A stretch of DNA of 64,000 nucleotides from Methanobacterium sp. UBA353 (lineage in GTDB: Archaea; Methanobacteriota; Methanobacteria; Methanobacteriales; Methanobacteriaceae): NCBI GenBank assembly GCA_002496805.1, contig DALO01000002.1, forward strand, positions 355,730 to 419,729, given 5' to 3'. Below are positions 1-12,609 of this stretch, one piece after another. Under the pieces are notes generated by a model. The model was not told the origin of the DNA. It did no database searches and worked only from the letters and a program-made list of their open reading frames with translations. Numbering within the stretch: the stretch's first letter is position 1; each line of letters starts with the position of its first letter. The position numbers were made by a program, and so were the translations under genes.

Positions 1-330
1 CAAACGACTTCATAATACTCTTATATATCTAATAAGATATAGATTTATCGTAATCATGATATTAACTCATCAAACAGAGAATAACATAAACCATCAAACA
101 TAAAACCAAAAAAAATCAAAAAGGTTTATAGAAGTTCTCTATATTATGTTAGTTGGGAATGTTGATTTAATCATATATCTCCAGATTTCATTTTTTTTTT
201 GGGTTAGCGTTTGTCCTACTAATTTATATATTTCATAATTTAGAATATTATTATCTCTAAGCAATATTTCTTGCTGTGAGGAGAGTATATTTTTTGTTGA
301 AAAATTAAATTTTTTTATTTATTATCAGGC
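1..330. other. AT-rich upstream region of the first adhesin gene
   Basis: No gene is visible. The stretch is very AT-rich. A TATA-like segment (tttatatattt, about 221-231) lies roughly 100 bases before the adhesin start and is the best promoter candidate, which would give a long leader. A gaggag-like string at about 279-284 is too far from the start to act as its ribosome site. The left part belongs to whatever lies outside the window. Confidence 0.4.
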
Positions 331-339
331 ATGAAGGAG

Positions 340-3315
340 GTGAAAAAGATTAGAAGACAAGATAACCTCAAAACGCATAACAAAATTCTTATTTCACTAA
401 TGCTTTTAATCCTGACCTTGCTTTTTTCTGTAACTGCAGTTTCCGCGGAGCCCGGTGTCATCTACGTTAATAACGATACTGGTAACGACACTTGGGACGG
501 GCAAAGCCCCACTTGGGATGGTACCAGCGGACCGAAACTCAGCATTGGTAACGCTGTAGGAACCGTGACCACAGGTGGAACAGTGAACATAGCAAACGGG
601 ATCTACAAAGGAACAGGCAACCGGGGAATGACCATCACTAAAAACATGAACATCATCGGTGAAAGCCAATCTGGCACCGTAATTGACGGCGAACAACAAA
701 ACAAAATATTCACCATAAGCAGTGGCGTTACAGTTACTATACAAAACCTGACAATCACTAACGGAATTGCAACTTATAATGGTGCTATCTACAATACGGG
801 TAATTTGACCGTGACTGACTGTGCCTTCACAGGTAACACAGCAACCGATTATGGTGGTGCTATCTCCAATATGGGTACTTTGACTGTGACTGGTTCAACA
901 TTCAACAATAACAAAGCAAATTGGAGTGGTGGTGGTGCTATCTACAATGATGGTACTTTGACTGTGACTGGTTCAACATTCAACAATAACACAGCAACCA
1001 CTGGTTATGGTGGTGCTATCAGAAGTGATGATGATTTGACTGTGGTTGGTTCTACCTTCACAGGTAACACAGCATCTTATGGTGGTGCTATCTACAATTT
1101 TGGTGGTGGTACTTTGACTGTGACTGACTCTACCTTCACCGAAAACACAGCAAATCATGGTGGTGCAATCTACAATACGGGTACTTTGACTGTGACAGGC
1201 TCTACCTTCACCGAAAACACAGCACCTAACTATGGTGGTGGTGCTATCTACAGTTATCATGGTACTTTGGCTGTGAGTGATTCTACATTCACAGAAAACA
1301 CAGCACAGTATGAGGGTGGTGCTATCTATAATAACGGTGGTACTGTTACAGTAAATGGATCTACATTCACAGAAAACACTGTAACTGGTAGTGGTGGTGC
1401 TATCACCAATTACGATGGTTCTTTAACTGTAAATGACTCTGCTTTCATCGAAAACTCTGCTACTGGTTCTGATGGTCTTGGTAGTGCTATCTACAGTAAT
1501 AGTGATTTAACTATAACCAATTGTACTTTCACTGAAAACACTGCACGTTGGGGTGCTATCTTTAATGGTAGTAACATGACTGTGAATAATTCTACTTTCA
1601 CCAACAACACTGCAAAGGGTTGGAGTGGTAATGGTGGAGCTATCCACAATACGGGCGATGCTAATGTAAATGGTTCTACATTCAACAATAACAAAGCAAT
1701 CGGTACAGATGAACTTGGTACTGGTGGTGCTATCTACAACTGGGGTACTTTGACTGTGATCGGTTCTAACTTCATAGAAAACACTGCAACGGACTTTGGT
1801 GGTGCTATCTACAATTATGGTGGTGCTTTGACAGTGACTGACTCCACCTTCACCGAAAACACAGCACAAAATGGTGGTGGTGCTATCTACAGTTATTATG
1901 GTACTTTGGCTGTGAGTGATTCTACATTCACCGGTAACACTGTTACAACTGCAGGGGGTGCCATCTCCAATACTGGTGGTACTTTGACAGTGACAAGTTC
2001 CACATTCACTAACAATTCTGCACTTAATGGTGGTGCTATCTTTAATTATGGTACTGGTTACGTTAATTTCTGCAGAATCGTTGAAAACACCGCAACAAAT
2101 GGTAAAGCCATCTACAATTATGGGGGCAATGTGGATGCCACCAATAACTGGTGGGGCTCCAATGAGCCAAATTTCAGCAGCCTTATATATGGTGGTTCTG
2201 TGACTTTTGACCCGTGGATTGTGCTTACTGTAACTGCTGATCCTACAACTGTTAACAATGGCAGTACATCACAGGTTGCAGCCGATTTAAACCATAACTC
2301 AGCGGGTGAAGACATTTCAAGTCAGGGCCATGTCCCAGACGGGATACCAATAGTATTTACAGCTACACAGGGAACAATTAACCCAGCATCCGAAACTTTA
2401 CTAGATGGCAGTGCAGCATCCACTTTCACTGCAAACGGTGCAGGTACTGCTACTGTTACAGCTACAGTTGACGGCCAGCCAGTTTCAGTCAATATTGGCA
2501 TAACATCGGCTAAACTAGAAACCCAGTTAACGGTACCTGACCAGGCTGGTGTTAAGGGTGGAACTGTGGATTTAACTGCAACCTTAACCGATGTTAACTA
2601 CAACCCAGTCGTTGGTAGAGAAGTTACTTTCAAAGTAAATGGTTCTACTGTGGGAACGGCAACTACAGATAGCAATGGGACAGCCACACTACAATATACT
2701 ATCACACAAAACAAGGGAAACTATGATATCACCGCTACCTTTGCTGGTGATGATGGATACCTGGATTCTGTAGGTGCTGGTGTTTTAACTGTTGATCCGT
2801 CTGCTGGTTTGTATTTGAACCTCACGGTTAGCAATACTAACCCTGCTGTAGGTGAGACTTTTGTTATAACCTATAAACTGGGTAATTACGGGCCAGACAA
2901 TGCAGAAAACGTTACCATAACATTCCAGGTACCTGAAGGACTGGAATTTGTGGGCATTACTGTAGACAGCGGAGTATGGACTTACGACCCATCCATTAGG
3001 ACGGTTACCTGGACCCTGGATAACGTACCAGTAGGAGATCCCTACCTCTATCTTACAGTTAAAGCATTAAACAGCGGACAGTTTATCATAACGCCAACCA
3101 TAGCTTCAGACACCTACAACTGGAACTCAGGGGATGTCCCTGCACTAGTTATCAACGTAGAGGCATCATCAGAGGGTGACGATGATGATCCAGAAAACAC
3201 AGCAAAAGCAGCAACAGAAACAGTACCCATGCAGAAAACAGGAACACCACTCATTGGAATAGTTCTAGCAATCCTCATGGTACTAGGAGGATTAATCTCC
3301 ACCAAAAAACACTAA
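340..3315 (+). CDS. Adhesin-like surface protein: parallel beta-helix, Ig-like and DUF11 domains, C-terminal anchor
   Basis: This is a large exported surface protein of the kind abundant in Methanobacteriales and assumed to mediate adhesion. A hydrophobic signal segment lies near residues 20-40 and ends in VSAEP. About 24-residue repeats follow to about residue 600, built on a GGAIYN...TLTVTGSTFTENTA pattern typical of right-handed parallel beta-helices. The helix is capped by NNWWGSN. Next come a Big_1-like domain (about 630-720), a second Ig-like domain (about 725-820) and a DUF11 domain (about 824-935). A C-terminal hydrophobic anchor (TGTPLIGIVLAILMVLGG) is followed by STKKH. It is paralogous to the next gene, which has the same anchor. 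The ribosome site GGAGGTGA (336-343) sits downstream of the first ATG (331), so I place the start at GTG 340. ATT 349 is also possible. Confidence 0.85.
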   Translation: MKKIRRQDNLKTHNKILISLMLLILTLLFSVTAVSAEPGVIYVNNDTGNDTWDGQSPTWDGTSGPKLSIGNAVGTVTTGGTVNIANGIYKGTGNRGMTITKNMNIIGESQSGTVIDGEQQNKIFTISSGVTVTIQNLTITNGIATYNGAIYNTGNLTVTDCAFTGNTATDYGGAISNMGTLTVTGSTFNNNKANWSGGGAIYNDGTLTVTGSTFNNNTATTGYGGAIRSDDDLTVVGSTFTGNTASYGGAIYNFGGGTLTVTDSTFTENTANHGGAIYNTGTLTVTGSTFTENTAPNYGGGAIYSYHGTLAVSDSTFTENTAQYEGGAIYNNGGTVTVNGSTFTENTVTGSGGAITNYDGSLTVNDSAFIENSATGSDGLGSAIYSNSDLTITNCTFTENTARWGAIFNGSNMTVNNSTFTNNTAKGWSGNGGAIHNTGDANVNGSTFNNNKAIGTDELGTGGAIYNWGTLTVIGSNFIENTATDFGGAIYNYGGALTVTDSTFTENTAQNGGGAIYSYYGTLAVSDSTFTGNTVTTAGGAISNTGGTLTVTSSTFTNNSALNGGAIFNYGTGYVNFCRIVENTATNGKAIYNYGGNVDATNNWWGSNEPNFSSLIYGGSVTFDPWIVLTVTADPTTVNNGSTSQVAADLNHNSAGEDISSQGHVPDGIPIVFTATQGTINPASETLLDGSAASTFTANGAGTATVTATVDGQPVSVNIGITSAKLETQLTVPDQAGVKGGTVDLTATLTDVNYNPVVGREVTFKVNGSTVGTATTDSNGTATLQYTITQNKGNYDITATFAGDDGYLDSVGAGVLTVDPSAGLYLNLTVSNTNPAVGETFVITYKLGNYGPDNAENVTITFQVPEGLEFVGITVDSGVWTYDPSIRTVTWTLDNVPVGDPYLYLTVKALNSGQFIITPTIASDTYNWNSGDVPALVINVEASSEGDDDDPENTAKAATETVPMQKTGTPLIGIVLAILMVLGGLISTKKH

Positions 3316-3350
3316 AAAAACCCCCCTTTTTCTTTTTTTTTTTTTATTTA
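3312..3350 (+). terminator. T-run terminator after adhesin 1
   Basis: Directly after the stop codon the sequence is A-run, C-run, then a long T tract broken by a single C. This is the usual T-rich archaeal termination signal. The second adhesin ends in a very similar string. Confidence 0.6.
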
Positions 3351-3396
3351 TCTGGGGTATTGGTTCAATTTGTACTTTCGAAATATTTTTATTAAA

Positions 3397-3590
3397 AATG
3401 AGGATTATTTATTTTGGGTTTAAACTCCTTGTAATAATATATTGTTTCTTCTACAGGATTCATCTAAAAAATCTTGAAGTATTACACCAGACCACCATAT
3501 TTAAACTTGATTAGTACAAAAAAAACGCCTAATACCATAGATTTAAATATAAATTATAATAAATAATAATTATAAATTGTAATAAATGTG
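3397..3590 (+). repeat. Diverged 190-bp repeat, copy 1 (3' flank of adhesin 1)
   Basis: This stretch aligns by eye with 7641-7833 behind the second adhesin. Shared blocks in the same order include atgaggattatt/atgagaattatt, aaactcc, caggattcatcta/caggatttatcta, gtattacaccag/gtattacatcag, and a tail of gatttaatataaattata plus ataattataaat. No ORF is conserved in it, so it is either part of an ancient gene-plus-flank duplication or a conserved non-coding element. Confidence 0.65.
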
Positions 3591-3965
3591 CCATCTTTAA
3601 GGATGTTTTTGATATAAAAAATATTAAAAAATTATTAATTAATTGTGGCAGTTATTTAAAAATATATCCTCTTAGACAAAAACTGTTAAAAGAATTAAAA
3701 GATGAGGTTTAAGGCTTTTTTTGTGTAGGTTGAATTTTTTGTTGTATAATATCTGTTTTTTTGTAATTTTGTTCAAATTTTTATGTCGGAAGTTGAATTT
3801 CCGCATATTGTTTCCGGCATAAGTTAATATAGTTTCATCTACAACATATCTAATGTGATATGCGAACAAAATTGCCATTTAAGATAAATATCTGGATGTG
3901 TAATAAATTGTTCACATTATCCACTTCAATTACATGATACTATGAATTAAAAACTGTAAAAGGAG
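3591..3965. other. Intergenic region before adhesin 2
   Basis: This 375-base AT-rich stretch leads into the second adhesin. On the minus strand 3672-3878 stays open for 68 codons and contains a VVDET string that faintly recalls transposase catalytic motifs. It has no ribosome site and no family I recognise, so I do not call a gene. The last bases before the GTG form a strong ribosome site (aaaaggaggtga). Confidence 0.35.
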
Positions 3966-7529
<3,564 letters not shown>

Positions 7530-7532
<3 letters not shown>

Positions 7533-7566
7533 AAAAACCCCTTTCTTTTTTTTCTATTTTTTTTTA
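7530..7566 (+). terminator. T-run terminator after adhesin 2
   Basis: A-run, C-run, then two long T tracts follow the TAA directly, matching the layout after adhesin 1. Confidence 0.6.
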
Positions 7567-7640
7567 TTTCCAAGCTGATTCATTTTTACCTTTTGAAATC
7601 TATTTAAATCCTTTTTCAATCTTTATGTTTTTAACTAAAA

Positions 7641-7833
7641 AATATGAGAATTATTATTATTGGGCAAAAACTCCCCCTAATTTAATTATATTATTTTCTT
7701 TTTCAGGATTTATCTATAAAAATTTTGGAGTATTACATCAGTCCCTTGAATTTCCACTTGAATAATAGAAAAATACGCCGTTATACTAAAGATTTAATAT
7801 AAATTATAAAAATTGATAATTATAAATAATGGT
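7641..7833 (+). repeat. Diverged 190-bp repeat, copy 2 (3' flank of adhesin 2)
   Basis: This is the partner of 3397-3590, with the shared blocks in the same order and similar spacing. It lies between the second adhesin and the CBS regulator, so it may also carry the regulator's promoter (AT-rich taatataaattata near its end). Confidence 0.65.
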
Positions 7834-7886
7834 AAATTATACTAATATCATATTGTGTATTAGTTGTGTCTATTACGGTGATTCTC

Positions 7887-8768
7887 ATGCTCACATCGGT
7901 CCAGAAAGAAATACTCCAAAGTTTAATTAACTTGTACCGCAATGCTGATGGTATGTCCATTAAGGGGGAGGAAATAGCGGAACTTATGAACCGCAACCCT
8001 GGAACCATCCGTAATCAAATGCAATCACTCCGTAGTTTGGGCCTTGTTAAAGGGGTTCCAGGACCTCGTGGAGGATATAAACCAACTATTGAAGCTTACC
8101 ACACGCTTAACATTCAAGACACCGACAAGGAGACTTTAGTGCCGGTTTATAAGAAGGGAAAACTTTTGAAAGAGATTACTGTGGCTAAAATAGAGTTTAC
8201 CAGTATACCTCACCCAGGAGAATGTGAAGCAGCCATTAAAGCTGTGGGAAATATCAAAACCCTTGACTTAGGAGATAAAATACGTGTAGGGCCCACACCC
8301 GTAAACAAACTGGTAGTTGATGGGGTGATTGTGGGTCGAGATGACATGGATAACATCCTCCTATTGGACACCACTGGAATCCGAAGCATACCCAAAAGAA
8401 GAGTCATAGAAGTTGCCACACCAAACTTAATAACTTTAGATGGTTTGGACACCATCAGAGACGCAGCAAGAGTCCTGGCATCCAAAGAAATAGAAGGTGC
8501 ACCAGTAATGGACGACGATGAAGTAATAGGTATGGTAACCCTATCAGACATCAGTAAAGCCCTGGCAGAAGCTAGAGAAGACATGAAAGTGGTCGATATA
8601 ATGACCAAAAATATTATCACCATTGACGAAAACGTGATGATAGCTGATGCCATTGAAATGATGAACAAAAACCATATTGGTCGCTTAATAGTTGTTGATA
8701 ATACTGGAAAAGCACAGGGTATAGTCACCCGCACAGACCTTCTTGATAAAATAGCAGGACTCAAATAA
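7887..8768 (+). CDS. HTH and CBS-domain predicted transcriptional regulator
   Basis: An N-terminal winged-helix region (about residues 1-70; ILQSLINLYRNADG...GTIRNQMQSLRSLGLV) is followed by a conserved middle segment and a C-terminal pair of CBS domains (about 175-293; SKEIEGAPVMDDDEVIGMV and NHIGRLIVVDNTGKAQGIV). Such archaeal proteins are annotated as regulators that may sense an adenine nucleotide or S-adenosylmethionine through the CBS pair; the ligand cannot be read from the sequence. I choose ATG 7887 over the upstream GTG 7866, because ggtgat (7877-7882) is a ribosome site for it and the protein then begins at the helix-turn-helix. It stands alone behind the adhesins. A regulatory link to them is only positional. 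Confidence 0.82.
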   Translation: MLTSVQKEILQSLINLYRNADGMSIKGEEIAELMNRNPGTIRNQMQSLRSLGLVKGVPGPRGGYKPTIEAYHTLNIQDTDKETLVPVYKKGKLLKEITVAKIEFTSIPHPGECEAAIKAVGNIKTLDLGDKIRVGPTPVNKLVVDGVIVGRDDMDNILLLDTTGIRSIPKRRVIEVATPNLITLDGLDTIRDAARVLASKEIEGAPVMDDDEVIGMVTLSDISKALAEAREDMKVVDIMTKNIITIDENVMIADAIEMMNKNHIGRLIVVDNTGKAQGIVTRTDLLDKIAGLK

Positions 8769-8924
8769 AACCTCACCCAACTAATAATAAAATAACAATC
8801 ACTACTTTGTTTTTATCTGCCCAGTTTTTTCTTCAAAATTATAATTTCCGGAAATTATTTTTATTCACCCAAAATTTTCACAACCAAAATAATTTTAATA
8901 AATCAATAGAATAGAACCATACGT

Positions 8925-8934
8925 ATATTATTTA
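8925..8934 (+). promoter_or_regulatory. TATA-like element before deoxyhypusine synthase
   Basis: An AT-rich box (acgtatatta) with upstream context gaaccat lies about 30 bases before the proposed CTG start. This fits an archaeal TATA box that gives a very short leader. Confidence 0.35.
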
Positions 8935-8960
8935 CAAATTATCTGTAGGAAGTGTGAATA

Positions 8961-9884
8961 CTGAAAGTTGAACACATTAAAATAGGCTCTGGAATGACTA
9001 CCATCCAACTCATAGAGGAAATGGGTAAAAGCGGAGTATTAGGTGCTGGAAGGCTTTACAGAGCTACTAAACTCTTGAGTGAAGTTATAAATGATCAGGA
9101 AACCAAAGTATTTCTCAGTGTAGCAGGGCCAATGGTTCCAGGGGGCCTTAAAAAGGTCATCCGTGACTTAATAGATGAGGAATATGTTGATGTTCTGATA
9201 ACTAGCGGGGCAAACCTCACCCATGATCTATTGGAGGCATTTGGAGGTGCACACTACCGTGAACAAGAAGGAAATGATGAAGAACTTTGTCAGAGTGGGA
9301 TGGGTAGAATTGCAGATATTTACACGAAATCAGAAGACTTCGAAGTATTTGAAACGAAAATAAATCTAATAATGGCTGAAATAGCTGAAAGAAACAATCA
9401 ATTAAACATTTCTGATTTTTTAACCCAGATTGGTCACCTCATTAATGATGAAGAATCTATCATCTGCACTGCTGCAAAAAAGGGGGTTCCCATTTATGCT
9501 CCAGGATTAATTGACAGCATGTTAGGACTGCAACTCTGGATGTTCACCCAGGAAAATCGATTTACTCTAGATGCTGCTGGAGATATGCATGAACTGTCAG
9601 ATATTGTCTATGGTTCTGGAAAAGTAGCTACAGTTATCCTTGGCGGAGGATTACCTAAACATTACGCTCTGGCCTCAAACATCTTGACTGGGGGGGTGGA
9701 TGCTGCTATCCAAGTTACACTAGACCGCAGTGAAGCTGGCAGTTTGGGTGGTGCACCATTAGAAGAAGCTAAATCATGGGCTAAAGCTAAATGTGGCTCT
9801 AGATTGGTCACAGTCATTGGAGACGCCACCATAATATTCCCATTAATGGTATCGGGAGTTATGGAATTAATCAACAAACAATGA
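8961..9884 (+). CDS. dys: Deoxyhypusine synthase
   Basis: This enzyme transfers the aminobutyl group of spermidine to a lysine of aIF5A, the first step of hypusine formation. Family features are visible: MGKSGVLGAGRLYRA near the N-terminus, an NAD-binding fold, LISG-type loops and the active-site stretch VILGGGLPKHYALASN, with the lysine expected to form the enamine intermediate. The first ATG (8994) has no ribosome site and would remove the conserved KVEHIKIGSGMT opening. A ribosome site, ggaagtg (8948-8954), sits at correct spacing before CTG 8961. An in-frame TGA at 8955 leaves only ATA 8958 or CTG 8961 as upstream starts, so I extend the gene to CTG 8961 (307 residues). Confidence 0.85.
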   Translation: MKVEHIKIGSGMTTIQLIEEMGKSGVLGAGRLYRATKLLSEVINDQETKVFLSVAGPMVPGGLKKVIRDLIDEEYVDVLITSGANLTHDLLEAFGGAHYREQEGNDEELCQSGMGRIADIYTKSEDFEVFETKINLIMAEIAERNNQLNISDFLTQIGHLINDEESIICTAAKKGVPIYAPGLIDSMLGLQLWMFTQENRFTLDAAGDMHELSDIVYGSGKVATVILGGGLPKHYALASNILTGGVDAAIQVTLDRSEAGSLGGAPLEEAKSWAKAKCGSRLVTVIGDATIIFPLMVSGVMELINKQ

Positions 9885-9940
9885 ATCTTTTTTTTAAAAA
9901 GTTGGCATGTTAGTGATTTGTTAAGGAGTTTTGGATTTTC

Positions 9941-10528
9941 ATGTTTTTAGAGGCAGCTTTGTACGCTTTATCCGGGTTTTTTATGAAGTTTTCAGATGAT
10001 GCCATGGATCTGAAAAATAATCATATCCTTGGTGTGGTCAGCGGGATAGTCTGTGTTGTTGGAATAGGTTATCTGGCAGTTAATTTTTCTGATGCTGCCA
10101 CAATATTCCTGGCCATACTTTTAGGAACTATATTATCGGTTAAAGTGGATAAATTGGGGCACATGACTACTTTAATTATCTTTGTGGTCATATTGTTCAT
10201 ATGGGGGATACCAACCATCGGAATCATCACTTTAGCCTTATGCACCATGGCGGCATGGTTAGATGAGGTGGGAAATGATAGAAAAAGTTTTAAAAAAAAA
10301 AAGGTTGTAGAAACATTCTTTAAACATCGTTGTGCTATGAAAATAATGGTTTTTATATTATGCCTTTTAGGATGCCTTCAGTTAACCAATACAGTAAATG
10401 GCTTATACTTTTTCCAACCAATAACATTCATTTATTTCATTTTATTCGATTTAGCCTATGAATTAGCTGGTTTAAAGTTCGATAGCATCTATGATGGACT
10501 CCAGGGAATTGACAGGGTTTTCAGATAG
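9941..10528 (+). CDS. Conserved multi-pass membrane protein, function unknown
   Basis: This 195-residue protein is dominated by hydrophobic segments, about five to six predicted helices (near residues 25-45, 45-60, 68-98, 125-145, 155-175). A basic cytoplasmic loop (DRKSFKKKKVVETFFKHR) lies in the middle. I recognise no catalytic motif, and it resembles a methanogen-specific conserved membrane protein. An aaggag string lies upstream but about 12 bases from the ATG, which is wide. Its last 57 bases overlap the 3' end of the convergent pyrF gene. Confidence 0.65.
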   Translation: MFLEAALYALSGFFMKFSDDAMDLKNNHILGVVSGIVCVVGIGYLAVNFSDAATIFLAILLGTILSVKVDKLGHMTTLIIFVVILFIWGIPTIGIITLALCTMAAWLDEVGNDRKSFKKKKVVETFFKHRCAMKIMVFILCLLGCLQLTNTVNGLYFFQPITFIYFILFDLAYELAGLKFDSIYDGLQGIDRVFR

Positions 10529-11122
10529 GTATATGCTGCGACCCACAATAATTGCATCTGCAAATTGGAGAGTTTCTCGAGGATCTCCTCCCTGCACACC
10601 CACACCTGGAGATATGATGAATGAATCTTTCCCTACAATATCTCTGATCATCTTCAACCGTTCCAAACGGGTTGAAGGACCTACATAATGAGTTATACCT
10701 ATTTCCATACCCATACTGGCTATGTTCATGGATACTGGCTGCATGAAATTGGTCGCACCTGGATGGGACATTTCAGTAAGAAGAAAAATATCTTTACCAA
10801 CTTTTTTGGCAGATTCAAGACAGCTTTCCACACTGTCCCATCCCACAAATCCATGGACAATAATTGCATCTGCACCGGATTGGAAGGTTACATCAGCAAT
10901 CTTCTGATTTGTTGCAGGTATATCAGCCACTTTAAAATCGCAGATCACTTGACAATTATATTCTTTTTTAATTTTCGAAACAGACTCTAACCCTTCTGCT
11001 AAAACCAGCGGATAACCAATCTTAACAGTGTCAATGTAATCAGATATTTTTTCCATTAATTCCATGGTATCGTTGATGTTGGGAACATCCATGGCCAGGA
11101 TAATATTGTTTTTAACATCCAT
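10472..11122 (-). CDS. pyrF: Orotidine 5'-phosphate decarboxylase
   Basis: This enzyme converts OMP to UMP, the last step of de novo pyrimidine synthesis. The 216-residue length and motifs are typical: an NIILAMDVPN start strand, the catalytic DFKVADIPATN (Asp-x-Lys-x-x-Asp), and phosphate-binding SPGVGVQGGDP and DAIIVGRSIY near the C-terminus. No clear ribosome site precedes the ATG. It is monocistronic as seen here and overlaps the convergent membrane-protein gene at its 3' end. Confidence 0.93.
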   Translation of the reverse strand: MDVKNNIILAMDVPNINDTMELMEKISDYIDTVKIGYPLVLAEGLESVSKIKKEYNCQVICDFKVADIPATNQKIADVTFQSGADAIIVHGFVGWDSVESCLESAKKVGKDIFLLTEMSHPGATNFMQPVSMNIASMGMEIGITHYVGPSTRLERLKMIRDIVGKDSFIISPGVGVQGGDPRETLQFADAIIVGRSIYLSENPVNSLESIIDAIEL

Positions 11123-11328
11123 GAAGTTAAGTTATAATTTTTAATCCTTAAATCATTTTTTATTGATTTTTCACATGTTTCTTTTTAGATTTTACATTCT
11201 ACCCTAATTCAAATTTTTAGTTTAGAAAAAATAGGGAAAATCAGCTTAAAAATTTAACATACCTTTATATGCTCCTAAACCAATATTATGTCAGCCATTT
11301 CTAATGGCATTTTTGGAAGTGAATATAA

Positions 11329-11553
<225 letters not shown>

Positions 11554-11568
11554 ACTAAATATTCAAGA

Positions 11569-11592
11569 GAGGGAATTGAAATTCCCTTTTTC
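11569..11592 (+). terminator. Hairpin and T-run terminator after the TRAM gene
   Basis: The inverted repeat agggaatt/aattccct with a two-base loop is followed by a T run. Confidence 0.65.
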
Positions 11593-11631
11593 AGATCTTT
11601 TTTTTAGATAGATTTTTAATTCTTGTAGGCA

Positions 11632-12320
11632 CTATTTAAAATCTAATTTATTAATTATTGACACTTTCTCGTTTGCCTGTTTTTTACTTTGAGCATAAGG
11701 TTCATATGTGTGATTTTTATATAACGTGGAAGGTATTCCTTCCTTTATAAGGTAACAGTAACATAATTTGGGCAGGTGGGACTTTGAAGGTGTATATATT
11801 TAACCAGTTAGCTTGGTTTTGTATTTCGAATGCTAATTTTTCAGTTTTTTAAGTGTTTGAAGAATGTAAAGAAATCTTATTTTTTTAGGTAACTTTCTTT
11901 CCTTCGTTGGAGTTGACACTAATGACTAAATCCACAGATTTCTTCTTAATGTCAGGAACCACGTGTTGGTAGGCAAGCAACTGACCGTTCGACCCTGTCT
12001 TTTTCATAATCATCAGGATATTAACTTAATAGATATCATAACATTTCGGAGTGCTATTTTGTTCGGTAACAGATTCTATTATGGTCTGATGGGATTGGTT
12101 TTCAAGGGGTTTGACCCCAACTATGTAGATGATCTTGTCTGTTGAACTAACATTTCCATATGGTTTGTTGTGGATAACGCTACTGTATCCTTCTTTTTCC
12201 TCCCAAACTACAATTTATAAGGAATAATTAATTGTATTATCCGGTTTATAAAAATTTTCAGATATAAGGATAAAACACTGGCACAGGGGATAACAACCAG
12301 GATGATTAATAGTTTAACAT
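11632..12320 (-). pseudogene. Decayed paralogue of the exported M14-like protein at 43253-43936
   Basis: Reading all minus-strand frames recovers a protein colinear with the intact gene at 43.25 kb. An N-terminal membrane segment starts at ATG 12320 (MLKLLIILVVIPCASVLSLY) and runs to a TAG at 12208-12210. A second frame reads KPYGNVSSTDKIIYIVGVKP and is broken by TAA at 12026-12028. It resumes through NGQLLAYQHVVPDIKKKSVD and DLVISVNSNEGKK to TAA 11885-11887. A third frame carries the C-terminus (IKEGIPSTLYKNHTYEPYAQ) to TAG 11632-11634. The total of about 229 codons matches the 227-residue intact copy. VVPDIKKK parallels VIPDIKTT, and NGQ and the final EGIP...Y...A segments also align. The GMHPRE motif of the intact copy appears here as GVKPLE, so a predicted metal ligand is lost. 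Confidence 0.78.
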
Positions 12321-12609
12321 TTTTCTTTAAATCACCCTCGACTTGAAGACCAATTTTTGAATAAGGAATGTATCAAAGATTTCCATTTTGCCTGATTTAT
12401 TTTAAAGTAAAAGTGAAAACTTTATAAGATAGTTTTTAAAAAGTAGATACGAAAAGGGGAAGAGGTTATTATGGTGCTATTTCCTTTATTAATACTTAAA
12501 TAAATGAGTATTATAACTGATTGCACTGTTATTATAACTTTACTGATTGGAAATAGTCTCAAATCCCACAAAAAAAAGTAAAATATTGTGAAAATAGAGG
12601 AGGATTAAA

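Noticed and set aside
973..1869. Several minus-strand ORFs opposite the adhesin repeats, rich in Cys, Thr and Ser
   Set aside because: They are shadows of the repeated plus-strand codons (Thr/Gly/Asn-rich), without starts or homology.
3672..3878. 68-codon minus-strand ORF with a VVDET string, possibly a transposase remnant
   Set aside because: It has no ribosome site, no second catalytic motif and no terminal inverted repeats nearby; AT-rich DNA gives such ORFs by chance.
8210..8776. 188-codon minus-strand ORF opposite the CBS regulator
   Set aside because: It lies wholly inside a well-supported gene and its composition is the mirror of the plus frame.
11963..12145. 60-codon plus-strand ORF upstream of cbiM
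   Set aside because: It is the antisense of the minus-strand pseudogene at 11632-12320, which explains the region better.
12410..12609. Possible cobalamin riboswitch before cbiM
   Set aside because: I see no B12-box or matching stem pattern, and such riboswitches are essentially bacterial.
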